A stretch of 64,000 nucleotides of DNA, from NCBI GenBank assembly GCA_018268375.1, contig JAFDWS010000001.1, positions 398,594 through 462,593 of the forward strand. The letters are read 5' to 3'. This DNA comes from Armatimonadota bacterium. GTDB lineage: Bacteria > Armatimonadota > Fimbriimonadia > Fimbriimonadales > Fimbriimonadaceae. Below, in pieces: positions 8,297-18,219 of the stretch (position 1 is its first letter; each line of letters begins with the position of its first letter). The notes below the pieces were generated by a model that had not been told where the DNA came from, ran no database searches, and worked only from the letters and a program-made list of their open reading frames with translations. The position numbers and the translations under genes are program-made.

Positions 8297-9205
8297 TTAC
8301 TCGATAGGAAATCGGCAGAGGGCAACTTGGGCCCCGCGATCGATCGGTGGCACCTTTTCCGCGCGGCAGATGTCCTCGACCCGTGGGCAACGACCGGCAA
8401 AACGGCACCCGATACCCAGAGACCGAGGATCGGGTACTTCTCCCTCCGCTGGGTCGGGCAAGTGGCCGAGGCGATCGAGAGTCGGTGCTGACGCCATAAG
8501 CGCAGCCGTATAAGGGTGCATAGGCCGGTTAAAGACGTCTTCCGTGGGGCCGAACTCGACAATCTGGCCGACGTACATGACAGCCACGCGATCGGCAAGA
8601 AACCGGACGGTCGTCAAGTCGTGCGAAATGTAGAGGAACGCACAGCCGATGCTGGCTTGCAGGTCACGCAAGAGATTGAGGACTTGTGCCTGCATGCTGA
8701 GATCGAGGGCAGCGGTCGGTTCGTCACAGATGACCAAGGGCGGCCTCAGGGCGAGAGCCCGGCCGATCGCGACCCTTTGGCGCTGCCCTCCGCTCAATTG
8801 GTGGGGATAGCGCTCGGCCATGCCTTCATCCAGGCCGACGTCTCGCAGAACTTGGCCGACGTTTTCGTTGCTCCGGGCGAGGGAGACTGGCTCCTTGACG
8901 ATGTCCTTGATCCGCCAGCGAGGATCGAGGCTGGCAAAAGGGTCTTGCCAAACCATGCCGACCGTCGCTGCCTGACCTGCCTTCACGCCGTCTACGGGTT
9001 TACCGTCGAGCGTGATCGAGCCCGAGTCGAGGCGCTGCAAGCCGAGCACACTTCTCGCTAGGGTGGTCTTCCCGCATCCCGATTCGCCAACGACGGCAAT
9101 CGTTTCACCCTTCTCGACGTTCAGTGACACGTCGTCAAGTGCCCGAATCCTGCCGTCGCCAGCCCGAAAACTGACGACAGCGTTCCTCACCTCAAGCAAG
9201 CTCAA
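8297..9205 (-). CDS. Peptide/nickel-type ABC transporter ATP-binding protein (OppF/DppF-like)
   Basis: 302 residues from a TTG start at 9205. Walker A GESGCGKTT at about 40-48, signature LSGGQRQRVAIGRAL, Walker B LVICDEPTAALD, and the C-terminal oligopeptide-transporter extension with HPYTAALM and the CRFAGRCPRVEDIC cysteine motif, an Fe-S-like feature of Opp/Dpp ATPases. The TTG was chosen because GGAGG lies 7 bases upstream and the codon overlaps the nadK stop (TTGA); an in-frame ATG at 9235 would overlap nadK further. No permease or second ATPase is adjacent; a peptide-binding lipoprotein is encoded at 15084-16685. Confidence 0.88.
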   Translation of the reverse strand: MSLLEVRNAVVSFRAGDGRIRALDDVSLNVEKGETIAVVGESGCGKTTLARSVLGLQRLDSGSITLDGKPVDGVKAGQAATVGMVWQDPFASLDPRWRIKDIVKEPVSLARSNENVGQVLRDVGLDEGMAERYPHQLSGGQRQRVAIGRALALRPPLVICDEPTAALDLSMQAQVLNLLRDLQASIGCAFLYISHDLTTVRFLADRVAVMYVGQIVEFGPTEDVFNRPMHPYTAALMASAPTLDRLGHLPDPAEGEVPDPRSLGIGCRFAGRCPRVEDICRAEKVPPIDRGAQVALCRFPIE

Positions 9206-10062
9206 GGTTCGTCCTCCTTGCGCCCCTGGCTCCACTGGAGCCTCTCACTGAGCTTGTCGAGGAAGTCGTTTTCATCAATGCACACGAGCCTTGTCTTGCG
9301 GGGCGACCGAGTCACGCGCACCATGTCCCCGCTCAAGAGGTGGAGGCGGCTTTGACCATCACAAGACAGGACAGCGTCCCCCCGCGTTTCGATGCGGATT
9401 TCGACGAGCGCGTCAGGCGCCAGAACAAGCGGTCTTGCGGAAAGAGTGTGAGGCATGATCGCCGTGATGAGGATGGCCTCCATCGAGGGATCAACGACTG
9501 GGCCACCGGCAGAAAGCGAGTACGCAGTCGAACCGGTGGGCGTCGACACCATGACGCCGTCGGCCGGATAGCGCGACAGTTGTCGCCCGTTCACTCTTGT
9601 GTCGAACGTGAGCATCCGCGTGGTCGCCGACCTTTGGACGGCCGACTCGTTCAAAGAGTGGAGCGTGGCAACGATGCGGTCTTCCCGCACGAGCTCCGTC
9701 TGGATCATCATCCGGTCGACGATCTTGGCTTGCCCATCCACGAACTGGCTGAGAGCCGCGCCCGTCTCTTCTGGTTTGACTTGCGTGACAAAGCCGAACC
9801 TGCCATAGTAAACACCGAGCACCGGGGTGCCCGTTGCTGCGCACATGTGCGCAGCCCGGATGAGCGTCCCGTCGCCACCAAAGGTGATCATCAGGTCGGC
9901 GGACGCAAGGGTGTCCGGCCCTTGTGGTTCCACGCCCAGGGTTGCGGCCCCTTCACGGTCAGAGCCGACTATGAATTCGCGGGCGAGCAACCACTCTGCC
10001 GTCGCCTTTGCCGCGCGGATCGCGTCTGGGCGGTACAGATTGACAATGAGATTGACCCGCAC
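9202..10062 (-). CDS. nadK: NAD kinase
   Basis: Phosphorylates NAD to NADP. 286 residues; the diagnostic GGDGT motif lies at about 80-84 (ITFGGDGTLIRAA), with NE near 138 and the second nucleotide motif YPADGVMVSTPTGSTAYSL near 165-183. The start is GTG at 10062, only 3 bases after the stop of the upstream TPR gene, and its stop overlaps the TTG of the ABC ATPase, so the three genes probably share a transcript. Confidence 0.96.
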   Translation of the reverse strand: MRVNLIVNLYRPDAIRAAKATAEWLLAREFIVGSDREGAATLGVEPQGPDTLASADLMITFGGDGTLIRAAHMCAATGTPVLGVYYGRFGFVTQVKPEETGAALSQFVDGQAKIVDRMMIQTELVREDRIVATLHSLNESAVQRSATTRMLTFDTRVNGRQLSRYPADGVMVSTPTGSTAYSLSAGGPVVDPSMEAILITAIMPHTLSARPLVLAPDALVEIRIETRGDAVLSCDGQSRLHLLSGDMVRVTRSPRKTRLVCIDENDFLDKLSERLQWSQGRKEDEP

Positions 10063-10065
10063 AGG

Positions 10066-11964
10066 TCAATTCTTCACTGTCGCCTTCAGTCTCTGCAAGT
10101 TTTTCTTGGCAAGATCGAAGTTGGGGTCCAACTTCAGGGCCCGCTCAAGGGTCGCGATAGCTTGAGCGACCTTGTTCTGGCGCTCGAGCGAGACGGCCAA
10201 GTTGTTGTAAGAGACCAAGTACTTGGGATTGGCGTCGATGGCAGCCTGGAAGGTCTTCTGAGCTTCGTTGTTCTTGCCTTGGCGAAGGCTCCACAGCCCA
10301 AGGCCGTTCAAAACTTGAGCGTCGTTTGGGCGCTCCTTCGCGGCGATGAGGAAGTGGTTGTGGGCTTCGTCGTACTTCGCATCGGCCCAGAGGCAGTTGG
10401 CAAGATTCAATCGGACGTCAGTCCGTGACGGTGCGGCGCGCAAAACGGTCTTCCAAAGTTCGACGGCCTCGGCGGGCCTGCCTGCTCGGTAGTAGACCGC
10501 TGCGAGATTGACCTTTGCGTCCAAACTTGATCCGTTCATGCCCGCCACTTTCTCGAACAAAGGCAACGCACCTTCGTAGTCTCCTTTGCCGAGCATGATG
10601 AGCGCGAGGTTCTGGTTCGCGTCCATGTCGTCGGGCTTGATCTCCAAGACTTTCTTGTAGCAGTCGACAGCGCCGTCTTTGTCCCCGAGGTCCTCCTTCA
10701 TCACGCCCAAGTTGAAATAGAGGTCTGCCTTGTTCTGAACGTGGTCGGCGACCCTCTCAAGGAGGTTGACGGCTTCGCGCTTGCGTCCTGCCCGGGCGTA
10801 CATCTCGCCCAAGACGAACTGCATGTCGGGGTCGTCGTCGCCAAGCTGGACGGCCCTTTCGAGGAACGGCACTGCTTTGGCCTCCATCTTCGCAGCGGCA
10901 TAAGCGACGCCTGCGTTGTGGGCAAAGACTTTGTTCTTCGGATCAGCAAGCGAAGCCTTCGCGTAGGTGTCGCCAGCCATGGCAAACCGACCTTGCATCT
11001 CATAAGCGCGGCCCAAGTTATTGAGGGCAAAGGGCTCGCCTGGCTTACGCTTCAGAGCCGCCTCGTTCGCTGCCACAGCCTCGTCAGCCCGTCCTTTCTT
11101 GATCGCAATGTAGCCCAGGTTGTACCAAGGTTCGTAGAGATTGGGGTCGAGGGCGACCATTTGGCGGTAGCAATCGGCGGCCTTGTCGTCTTCTCCCTGT
11201 GCCGAATACGCGTAAGCCAAGTTGTTCAGGACCTCAAGGTCTGTCTCGCGCAACGAGTGGGCTCTTTGGAGGTAATCAGCTGCCTTGGGGTAGTCCTTCG
11301 CCTGAATGGCAGCAAAGCCCAGCCAAGACAAGGCCATGACCTGAGACTCGGCGTCGGGGTTCATGGCAAGCAACTGCTCATACGTCGCTTGGGCCTTTGC
11401 GGCTTGGTTGGCCCTCTGGTAAGTGGAGGCAAGATTGATGACGATCGTCTTGTCCTCGGGCGCTGCCTTGTGAGCCTCTTCAAAGAAGCCGATCGCGGCA
11501 TTCAGGTCGTTCCTGGCCACTGACATGAGCCCGAGTTTAGAGAGCACGGCGGCGTCGCCCGGCTTCATTTGATTGAGCGCGGTGTACGCGTCCTGCGCGC
11601 CAGCGGTGTCGCCAGCCTTGTCGCAGGCAACCGCAAGGTTCGTCAAAGCTTTAACGTCTTTGGGATCTGCAGCGTGGGCCTTGCGCAGCGGAGCGATCGC
11701 GGCGCTGTTATCGCCCTGGGACATGTACAAGAAGCCCAGCCAAGCGTTGACATGAAAGTTTCCGGGTTCGGCCGCTTCCAGGGCCTTGAGCGACGAGATC
11801 GCCCCGGTCGTGTCTTTGTTCTCCGTGTATTGCTTGATGGCTGAGACGACCTTTTGCATGAAGGCCCGAGAAGCCTTAGGCTCCTTCGGCTGGTCTTGCG
11901 CGAAGCCAGATTGGCTCGCTAAGACGACTGCCAGGAGTGTTGCCGCGAAAAATGCTTTCTTCAT
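10066..11964 (-). CDS. Secreted or periplasmic TPR-repeat protein
   Basis: 632 residues from the ATG at 11964, chosen because it begins a clean signal peptide (MKKAFFAATLLAVVLASQSG, cleavage near GFA-QD) and has GAAGGG upstream; the longer frame to 12033 lacks support. After the signal peptide nearly the whole protein is tandem tetratricopeptide repeats, about 16-17 units of 34 residues (A-x-x-x-Y-x-x-A-L...P patterns such as LNNLGRAYEMQGRF). TPR arrays are protein-interaction scaffolds; the partner is unknown. It heads a run with nadK and the ABC ATPase. Confidence 0.9.
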   Translation of the reverse strand: MKKAFFAATLLAVVLASQSGFAQDQPKEPKASRAFMQKVVSAIKQYTENKDTTGAISSLKALEAAEPGNFHVNAWLGFLYMSQGDNSAAIAPLRKAHAADPKDVKALTNLAVACDKAGDTAGAQDAYTALNQMKPGDAAVLSKLGLMSVARNDLNAAIGFFEEAHKAAPEDKTIVINLASTYQRANQAAKAQATYEQLLAMNPDAESQVMALSWLGFAAIQAKDYPKAADYLQRAHSLRETDLEVLNNLAYAYSAQGEDDKAADCYRQMVALDPNLYEPWYNLGYIAIKKGRADEAVAANEAALKRKPGEPFALNNLGRAYEMQGRFAMAGDTYAKASLADPKNKVFAHNAGVAYAAAKMEAKAVPFLERAVQLGDDDPDMQFVLGEMYARAGRKREAVNLLERVADHVQNKADLYFNLGVMKEDLGDKDGAVDCYKKVLEIKPDDMDANQNLALIMLGKGDYEGALPLFEKVAGMNGSSLDAKVNLAAVYYRAGRPAEAVELWKTVLRAAPSRTDVRLNLANCLWADAKYDEAHNHFLIAAKERPNDAQVLNGLGLWSLRQGKNNEAQKTFQAAIDANPKYLVSYNNLAVSLERQNKVAQAIATLERALKLDPNFDLAKKNLQRLKATVKN

Positions 11965-12070
11965 GCCCGAACCCTTCTCAAACGATATCACGAGTGACGC
12001 AAAACCCGTTCCACAAGTCGGTGAACGACACAAGAGTCCTCTCCAAACCCGCTAAAACTCCCGTTAGTCA

Positions 12071-14314
12071 CTAACCGGCAGCGAATCCCGTCAGACCTTC
12101 ATTGTAGCACTTGGCCAGCCCCGCGACGTTTGCTTCGAGCAGTAGCTTTGCGCCGCAGGACACCGTCAGTTTGCCGGCACTGGTCGTTGCGCCGATCCGG
12201 TCAAGCCGCAAACCCTGCCTGTCCGCACTCTTTAGGGTGTTGGGATCGTTTGTAGCCACGATCACCAGTCCGGGCAGCTCGCCAAAGAGCCACGAGTCGT
12301 CTCGGGGACCCAAACCGAGGTCCATAGGCAGGTCGATCTCAGCGCCCATGCCACGTGACATCAACATCTCGGCCAGGGCGAAAGCGATGCCGCCCTCTGA
12401 GACATCGTGAGCCGCCATGATCAGCCCCTTTTCAACCCAGTCAGCGAGGATGTTGCAAAGCGTCTGCTCGGAGCCAAGGGAGGGCGCCACCGGCCTTCCG
12501 TCCTCGACGCCATGGACTTCGGCCAGATAGGAGCTGGCCCCAAGCCCTTGCTGGCGGCCCGCATCGCTTCTGTACCAAAGCAGGAAGAGGTCGCAGGGGT
12601 GTGCGACGTCCATTCCGATCCTTGCCTCAGCGTCTTCGAGAACGCCCATCATGCCGATCAGTGGAGTCGGGAGAACCTCGCCCAGGTCGCTTTCGTTGTA
12701 GAAACTCACGTTGCCGCTGACAACGGGAGTCCCCAGGGTCTCTGCAGCGTCCGCTATGCCCTTGACGGCCCGCTCGAACTGCCAGTAGACGTGGGGTTGC
12801 TTTGGGCTCCCAAAGTTGAGGCCGTCCGTGATTGCCCGGGGTCTGGCACCGGTACAAGCGACGTTGCGCGCTGCTTCAGCGACGGCGAGCTGGCCGCCGA
12901 CGTAAGGATCGAAGTACACCCACCGGGCATTCCCGTCAATCTTGAGGGAGACGCCTCGCTTCGTCCCTCGTAAGGCGAGGACGGCGGCGTCGCCTGCGCC
13001 TGAAACAAGCGTAGTCTGGGTTTGCACCTGTTGGTCGTATTGCTGGAAAACCCACCTCTTGGATGCAAGGCTCGGCGCTGAGAGCAACGTTCGTAGCGCC
13101 TGCTCAGGGTCGGCGACAGGCACATCGTCAAGTGTAAAGTCGGTGGCTTGCCGAAAATACGGAGGCTCTTCGATGGGTAGACGATAAGTCGGGCAAGCAT
13201 CGGTGAAAGCCTTGCTCGGCGCGTCTACCTCCACCTTTCCATGGCGCCAGACTCTCACATGGCCATCGCCCGTCACTCGACCGATGACGACGGCATGGAG
13301 GCCCCATTTCTTGAAGACCGCGATCACCTCGTGTTCTCTCCCTTGGTGGGCGACGCAGAGCATTCGCTCCTGACTTTCGCTCAACATCAGCTCATAGGCG
13401 GACATCGAGGTGTCGCGCATGGGCACTAGGTCAAGATCGATCTCCATGCCGACTCCGCCCTTGCTCGACATTTCGGTGGTGGAACAGGTAAGTCCCGCCG
13501 CACCCATGTCCTGGATGGACTGAATGGCCCCGGTCTGCAGGGCCTCCAGCGTGGCTTCGATCAAGAGTTTTTCAGCAAAGGGGTCGCCGATCTGAACGTT
13601 CGGACGCTTCGCGTCGGAATCTTCGCCAAGAACCTCACTGGCGAAACTTGCTCCGTGGATGCCGTCCTTGCCAGTGGACGATCCAAGGTAGATCACGGGG
13701 TTTCCTAACCCGGCGGCGCCAGCGGTCGTGACCTCCTCGGTCTTGACCAATCCGACACACATGGCGTTCACGAGCGGGTTGCCAGAGTAGCGCGGGTGGA
13801 AGGCGACCTCTCCGGCGACCGTCGGCACACCGACGCAGTTCCCGTAGCCAGCGATTCCTGCGACGACGTGCTCGAACAGGTATCGGTTCCGCTGAACGAC
13901 CTCGCCGTCACCGTTGATCGGGCCAAACCGCAAAGAATTGAGGCATGCGACCGGGCGAGCCCCCATGGTGAAGATGTCGCGAATGATCCCACCGACGCCC
14001 GTCGCCGCCCCCTGGTACGGTTCGACCGCCGAAGGGTGGTTGTGGGACTCGACCTTCATCGCAATCCCGAGGCCGTCGCCGATGGGAACGATCCCAGCGT
14101 TCTCCAGGCCGTCGCCCTCGACTGCCTCCTTGTACTTCTTGAAGGAGGCCAAGACCTCCTTCGAGCACTTGTAGGAGCAGTGCTCGCTCCACTGGACTGA
14201 GAACATTCCAAGCTCCGTCTGGCTCGGATCCCGGCCCAAGAGTCCACAGATCAGGTCGTATTCCTCGCGCGTGAGACCAAGCGAGAGGTATACGTCTGGC
14301 GTGATGGTGGGCAT
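12071..14314 (-). CDS. purL: Phosphoribosylformylglycinamidine synthase, PurL subunit
   Basis: Converts FGAR to FGAM in purine synthesis, in the three-component form that needs PurS and PurQ; neither is in the window. 747 residues from the ATG at 14314, normal for small-type PurL. Motifs: [15 protein letters not shown] near 38-52, [20 protein letters not shown] near 86-105, GARPVA, and [13 protein letters not shown]. The longer frame to 14332 adds six residues without support: TATACT lies 7 bases before the 14314 ATG, so the mRNA is probably leaderless. Its start overlaps the start of the divergent lipoprotein gene. Confidence 0.96.
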   Translation of the reverse strand: MPTITPDVYLSLGLTREEYDLICGLLGRDPSQTELGMFSVQWSEHCSYKCSKEVLASFKKYKEAVEGDGLENAGIVPIGDGLGIAMKVESHNHPSAVEPYQGAATGVGGIIRDIFTMGARPVACLNSLRFGPINGDGEVVQRNRYLFEHVVAGIAGYGNCVGVPTVAGEVAFHPRYSGNPLVNAMCVGLVKTEEVTTAGAAGLGNPVIYLGSSTGKDGIHGASFASEVLGEDSDAKRPNVQIGDPFAEKLLIEATLEALQTGAIQSIQDMGAAGLTCSTTEMSSKGGVGMEIDLDLVPMRDTSMSAYELMLSESQERMLCVAHQGREHEVIAVFKKWGLHAVVIGRVTGDGHVRVWRHGKVEVDAPSKAFTDACPTYRLPIEEPPYFRQATDFTLDDVPVADPEQALRTLLSAPSLASKRWVFQQYDQQVQTQTTLVSGAGDAAVLALRGTKRGVSLKIDGNARWVYFDPYVGGQLAVAEAARNVACTGARPRAITDGLNFGSPKQPHVYWQFERAVKGIADAAETLGTPVVSGNVSFYNESDLGEVLPTPLIGMMGVLEDAEARIGMDVAHPCDLFLLWYRSDAGRQQGLGASSYLAEVHGVEDGRPVAPSLGSEQTLCNILADWVEKGLIMAAHDVSEGGIAFALAEMLMSRGMGAEIDLPMDLGLGPRDDSWLFGELPGLVIVATNDPNTLKSADRQGLRLDRIGATTSAGKLTVSCGAKLLLEANVAGLAKCYNEGLTGFAAG

Positions 14315-14726
14315 TGCCCGCAGTATAACCACGGCTTGCCTGGCCCTCCTGGTTCTCGCCGGATGCGGAGACCGGGGGCAATGGGTCGGCGACTGGAAGG
14401 GACGCAGGGCGCTTGCCGTGCCGCCTGGAGAAGACCCCTACGTCGGCGAGTCGTTGGCTGTCGTCAAGCTCTCCATTCTCAACGATGGGCACGTGAAACT
14501 GACAGAGGAGTCCATTGGCAAACAAGGAAGCATGGCGATCTCTGGCAACACTGCGACCATCACTGTCGAGACGGCCCTCGACAGACCTATTGGGAACCTG
14601 GGCAAAGAGGGCGAGGCGCTCGGTGGGCAGAGGAACCTGACGCTGAACAAGGACGGGACGATCACCTTTGCGCGGCCCGGCCTGGAAGACGTCGTCCTAA
14701 AGAGGATCCAAACAGCGGCGCCTTGA
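14304..14726 (+). CDS. Small putative lipoprotein
   Basis: 140 residues from the ATG at 14304 (GTG codons at 14301 and 14307 are alternatives). The N-terminus is a lipoprotein signal with lipobox LVLAGC. The mature part is short and beta-rich, with an alternating pattern ([26 protein letters not shown]) and no motif I recognise. Its start codon lies inside the first codons of purL on the other strand. A strong hairpin follows the stop. Confidence 0.7.
   Translation: MVGIARSITTACLALLVLAGCGDRGQWVGDWKGRRALAVPPGEDPYVGESLAVVKLSILNDGHVKLTEESIGKQGSMAISGNTATITVETALDRPIGNLGKEGEALGGQRNLTLNKDGTITFARPGLEDVVLKRIQTAAP
14322..14327 (-). promoter_or_regulatory. Leaderless-type -10 box of purL
   Basis: TATACT on the minus strand with a 7-base gap to the purL ATG. 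It lies inside the signal-peptide codons of the divergent lipoprotein gene. Confidence 0.55.
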
Positions 14727-14734
14727 AGAAACGC

Positions 14735-14763
14735 GACCCTTGGGCCTGTAGGCACCAAGGGTC
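14735..14763 (+). terminator. Bidirectional terminator hairpin
   Basis: GACCCTTGG/CCAAGGGTC stem of 9 bp, extended inside by GCCT/AGGC with one bulge. It lies between the convergent lipoprotein gene and the small membrane-protein gene and could serve both. Confidence 0.7.
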
Positions 14764-14814
14764 TCGACGCTTCTTGTCTCCATCGGCCCCTCGGGCGTCC
14801 GGGTGAACTACGTT

Positions 14815-14997
14815 TTAGGCAGCTCGTCTCACGTCCGCTGTGTCCGTCCTTCCGCCTTCTGCGACGGTCAGGAGGACTGGCACGGTGCTGTAGGTGTCTT
14901 CTTGCACCTTCAGCGCTGATTTCGCGGTCACGAAGTAAAACATCGCAGCTGCGAGGACGTAGCCGATCATGAATGCGGCCAATAGCACGTCGTTCAT
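14815..14997 (-). CDS. Small single-pass membrane protein
   Basis: 60 residues. Residues 3-24 form one hydrophobic helix (VLLAAFMIGYVLAAAMFYFV); the rest is polar. The ATG at 14997 has GGAG about 13 bases upstream, inside a small GGAGC/GCTCC inverted repeat. Function unknown; the gene sits alone between the lipoprotein and the peptide-binding protein. Confidence 0.5.
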   Translation of the reverse strand: MNDVLLAAFMIGYVLAAAMFYFVTAKSALKVQEDTYSTVPVLLTVAEGGRTDTADVRRAA

Positions 14998-15083
14998 TAT
15001 TGGAGCAATGCTCCTTTTCCTGAAGACAAGACTTCTACTGGTTTTGAGCCCCGCAATTCTAATGGAAATTCAGCATTGCAAGG

Positions 15084-16685
15084 TTATTCGACGGTTGTTG
15101 TCGTGTGGGGAAGGTGCCCAAAGATGCACTCCCTCAGTCCTTTGACGCGCTCGCTGATGAGTTCTGCGTCGCGCTGGAAATAGATCGGCACCCACACCGC
15201 GTCTTGGAGAACGACGTCCTCTGCCTGGGCATAGACGGGCAGGCTCTGGTCAATGTCAGCAATGCTGTCCGCCTGTTTGCACAACTGGTCGAAGACCGGG
15301 TTGTCGTATCCAAGCTTGTTCTCGGGGCCCCAAGTCGCCAGCATATGGCTCAGGAAGTTCTCGGCGTCAGCGTAGTCGGCAGCCCATCGCATGTGATAGA
15401 AGGTCTGCTGCTTTGCATTGAACTTCGTCAGATAGGCGAGCCATTCCATTGACTGGAGTTTCACATCGACACCGAGGTTGTTCTTGATATCTTGTGCGAC
15501 GGCTTCGGCGACAATCTTGATGTCCGGCCTGTTCTCGCGGAAGGTCAACGTCAGGGCCGGTAGGCCGGCGCCCTTGGCGTGACCGGCCTGGGCGAGGAGG
15601 GCACGCGCCGCGTCCGGGTCGTACTTGAAGCTCTTGGCGTCTTTCCTGTCGCCGCCGGGAACACCGGGAGGCACGATGGAGTTCGCCATTGTGTTCGCAC
15701 CACCGAGAAGCTCGTTGCAGATGCGCTCTTTGTTGATCGCCATCGCAAAGGCTTGTCGCACGCGCTTGTCTTTGAAGGGCGCGTACATCAGCTGGTTCAT
15801 TCCCACATAAAAGATCGATGGCCTGGGATAGAAGTGGAGCTGCTGTCGCAGCGCCGAATCCTTGTTGATGGCGTCAAGGTCTTGCCTTTCCAACTGCACG
15901 AGGTCGATTTCGCCCTGTTTAAACTTGTTCAGCCTTGTCACCGCGTCGCCGAGAATCGGTCGCTCAATGGTCTTGAGCTTGGGTGCGCCGTCGTGATAGT
16001 CAGCGTTCGCCTCAAGGACGAGCAATTGGTCCTTCAAGTAGGACTTCACCTTGAACGGGCCACAACCGATCATTTTCGCGGGGTCACTGACGGGCTTGTC
16101 CATGTCGAAGCACTCCTTGGGCAAGACGGCTGCGCAGAGATAGGTCAGCTTGCCAAGAAACGCTCGGTTTGGTGCCTTGATCGTGATGGACACGGTCTGG
16201 GGATCGACGACCTTCACGCCAGCCACATCCTGGGCCTTGCCAGCGAACTTCTCGCTGAATCCGACGATATCGCTCAAATACGCGTCCGAGATCGGGCTCG
16301 CGAGCTTCGGGTTCGCCGACCTCTCGAAGCTCCACTTCACGTCGTCGGCGGTAACGGCCCTACCGTTGTGGAAGGTCGCCTTCTTCAAGTGGAAGGTGTA
16401 AGTCTTGCCGTCCGGGCTGGCCTCCCATTTCTCGGCCAAGTAGCCGGTCGGCCTGCTCTCGGTGGACCATCCAACGAGCCCTTCGTAAACCTGTTGAAGC
16501 GCGTCGATGGTATCGCCGTCCTGGACGGTGTGGGGATCCATCGTTGTCGGCGTCGTCGGAATCGGATAACGGAAGACACCGGCGACTTGCTGCGCTTTCG
16601 TCGCTTGCTGGGAGAACTTGCCCGGGCCACAGGAGACGGCGAGCAAGAGGGAGGCACCGACGAACGCGAGGCCGATGGGTCGCAT
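15084..16685 (-). CDS. Peptide/nickel ABC transporter substrate-binding lipoprotein (family 5)
   Basis: 533 residues. Lipoprotein signal with lipobox LAVSC (Cys19). The family signature covers GVFRYPIPTTPTTMDPHTVQDGDT, the VYEGLVGWS segment near 65, KTYTFHLKKATFHNGRAVTADDVKWSFER near 93-121, and PDARALLAQAGH-type sequence near 360. It binds oligopeptides or similar ligands outside the inner membrane. The usual permease genes are not adjacent; the ATPase at 8297 is a possible partner. A TAAACT box ends 9 bases before the ATG. Confidence 0.92.
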   Translation of the reverse strand: MRPIGLAFVGASLLLAVSCGPGKFSQQATKAQQVAGVFRYPIPTTPTTMDPHTVQDGDTIDALQQVYEGLVGWSTESRPTGYLAEKWEASPDGKTYTFHLKKATFHNGRAVTADDVKWSFERSANPKLASPISDAYLSDIVGFSEKFAGKAQDVAGVKVVDPQTVSITIKAPNRAFLGKLTYLCAAVLPKECFDMDKPVSDPAKMIGCGPFKVKSYLKDQLLVLEANADYHDGAPKLKTIERPILGDAVTRLNKFKQGEIDLVQLERQDLDAINKDSALRQQLHFYPRPSIFYVGMNQLMYAPFKDKRVRQAFAMAINKERICNELLGGANTMANSIVPPGVPGGDRKDAKSFKYDPDAARALLAQAGHAKGAGLPALTLTFRENRPDIKIVAEAVAQDIKNNLGVDVKLQSMEWLAYLTKFNAKQQTFYHMRWAADYADAENFLSHMLATWGPENKLGYDNPVFDQLCKQADSIADIDQSLPVYAQAEDVVLQDAVWVPIYFQRDAELISERVKGLRECIFGHLPHTTTTVE

Positions 16686-16694
16686 GGTGCCCAG

Positions 16695-16700
16695 AGTTTA
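16695..16700 (-). promoter_or_regulatory. Leaderless-type -10 box of the peptide-binding protein gene
   Basis: TAAACT on the minus strand, 9 bases before the ATG at 16685 and overlapping the recO stop codon. Confidence 0.45.
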
Positions 16701-17456
16701 GCCGAGGTCAGGGCTCGGTTTCTCGCTCAGCGTCTGGACGAACGACTCATTCGCCGGGAGCCGGTGCTCCAAGGCGCTGCGCCAGAACGCGAAAAGAGTC
16801 CGAGCGCACTCGTCCGCCCGTTTGAGATGGGCGGGAGGCTGATCCAGGTCGACGATCTTCCGCAAAGCGATGAGCGCCTCCGCAGACACGCGAAACCGGT
16901 CTTCGTACCGCAGCGACTCGGACTCTCGCACGTGCCCGCCCGCGAAGGGCGAGACCCAAGCGGGGTTCTCCGAGAGTTGTCCGCCCGAGACCGCGCTCAC
17001 TGTCCAATCGGGATGAACCCCCTCGAGGTCAAGCAGCCTGGCCTGCGCCCAAACAAAGGTCGGCACGAGTGGAGCGCCATGGTCGAGAGCGCCGAGGGCT
17101 TGGCCGAGCAGGTCGTAGACCTCCGGCGCTGGGCTCTCGTAGGGAACCCCGACAGCTACGAGCTCCGCAAGTGCGAGCGCCGCAAGGGTGAGGTCGTAGT
17201 CGAGGCGGATGCGGGGGAACGACGTCGCTGGCTGAACCTGCGTAACGAAGCGTCTCAGCTTCCCTTCCGCCCACGTGAATGTTGCGCGCACGAGCGGCTC
17301 GCTGGATCCGGCAAGCCTGGAGCCCGACTTGCGGGCACCCTTGGCGACCACGTCGAGCTTTCCAAGAGTAGGAGTGAACAGCGTCAGGCGGCGGTCGGCT
17401 TCGCCAGAATCGCTCCGGCGAAGCACGATCGCTTCCGACGAGACCTCAGCGGCCAC
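16698..17456 (-). CDS. recO: DNA repair protein RecO
   Basis: Loads RecA through RecFOR in gap repair. 252 residues with an N-terminal OB fold (EAIVLRRSDSGEADRRLTLFTPTLGKLDVVAKGARK) followed by the helical domain. The zinc-finger cysteines found in many RecO proteins are not visible. The GTG start at 17456 overlaps the preceding membrane-protein gene by 11 bases, so it is translated at the end of the membrane-gene run. Confidence 0.9.
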   Translation of the reverse strand: MAAEVSSEAIVLRRSDSGEADRRLTLFTPTLGKLDVVAKGARKSGSRLAGSSEPLVRATFTWAEGKLRRFVTQVQPATSFPRIRLDYDLTLAALALAELVAVGVPYESPAPEVYDLLGQALGALDHGAPLVPTFVWAQARLLDLEGVHPDWTVSAVSGGQLSENPAWVSPFAGGHVRESESLRYEDRFRVSAEALIALRKIVDLDQPPAHLKRADECARTLFAFWRSALEHRLPANESFVQTLSEKPSPDLG

Positions 17457-18219
17457 TGAGATGCTGCAGGCTGGTCACCCATTCGATCCAGATGTAGAAC
17501 ATCCGGTCGATGACCAGCGCGAAGCGCGCCATGACGGTGCTGCCGAAGATGGCGCCGAAGCCGATCATCAGCATCCACCGACCCATCCGGTTGAACCCGG
17601 CCAAGAATTTCGTCTTGAGCTCAAAGCTGTAGATGAAGTAAGTGAACGCGGCTAGCAGCGTGACCACGAAGATCAAGTTGTTCAGTGCTTGGCTCGGATA
17701 GATGTTCGAGTTGATCAGTGCGATCTGCTCGGGCGTATATCCGGCACCCGTGGTGACGGGCTTGACGAACGAGCTCCAAGTCGTCGGGAACACCGGCTGC
17801 ATCGAAGCATAGAGCTGTGGTCCATACGTCTGCCACCAGATCTGGACTTGCTGGCCCGCCCAGAGCCCAAGGATGATCCCGATGGGCACTCGGCTCAGCC
17901 AGTTGTGCTTCTTGCTGAAGACAAAGTAGCCGAGCAAGCCGATCGGCAGGAGAACGATATAAACCCAATAACCGGGAGTGGCCGGCAAATGGGTCTTGTC
18001 GTCCAGTTGGCCGACCATTTTGAGCCACCACTGCGGATACAGCGTCTCCTTCCACAGCGCGACCATGGCGTAGCCGGCGGCCAAGCCAAGGAAGATGTGC
18101 TCGAAGAACCGGAAGAACTTCGTCTCCTTGTAGAGCACGCTGTACAAGCCGATTGTGGCGAGCACGCCGCAGGACAACTTGATGAAGTTGAACAGGTCGA
18201 TGGACTGTTGGTTGACCAT
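17446..18219 (-). CDS. Uncharacterised polytopic membrane protein (module gene F)
   Basis: 257 residues with about seven hydrophobic helices (for example GVLATIGLYSVLYKE, IVLLPIGLLGYFVF, LIFVVTLLAAFTYFIY, LMIGFGAIFGSTVM). I do not recognise a named family. The conserved-looking KFFRFFEHIFLGLAAGYAM and SFELKTKFLAGFNRMGRWMLMIGFGA loops face the membrane ends. It is the last membrane gene of a tightly packed run, immediately adjacent to the gene at 18220 and overlapping recO. Confidence 0.85.
   Translation of the reverse strand: MVNQQSIDLFNFIKLSCGVLATIGLYSVLYKETKFFRFFEHIFLGLAAGYAMVALWKETLYPQWWLKMVGQLDDKTHLPATPGYWVYIVLLPIGLLGYFVFSKKHNWLSRVPIGIILGLWAGQQVQIWWQTYGPQLYASMQPVFPTTWSSFVKPVTTGAGYTPEQIALINSNIYPSQALNNLIFVVTLLAAFTYFIYSFELKTKFLAGFNRMGRWMLMIGFGAIFGSTVMARFALVIDRMFYIWIEWVTSLQHLSGR

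Noticed and set aside
15579..17459. A 626-codon plus-strand open frame
   Set aside because: It lies antisense to the peptide-binding lipoprotein and recO, both of which have strong family signatures.
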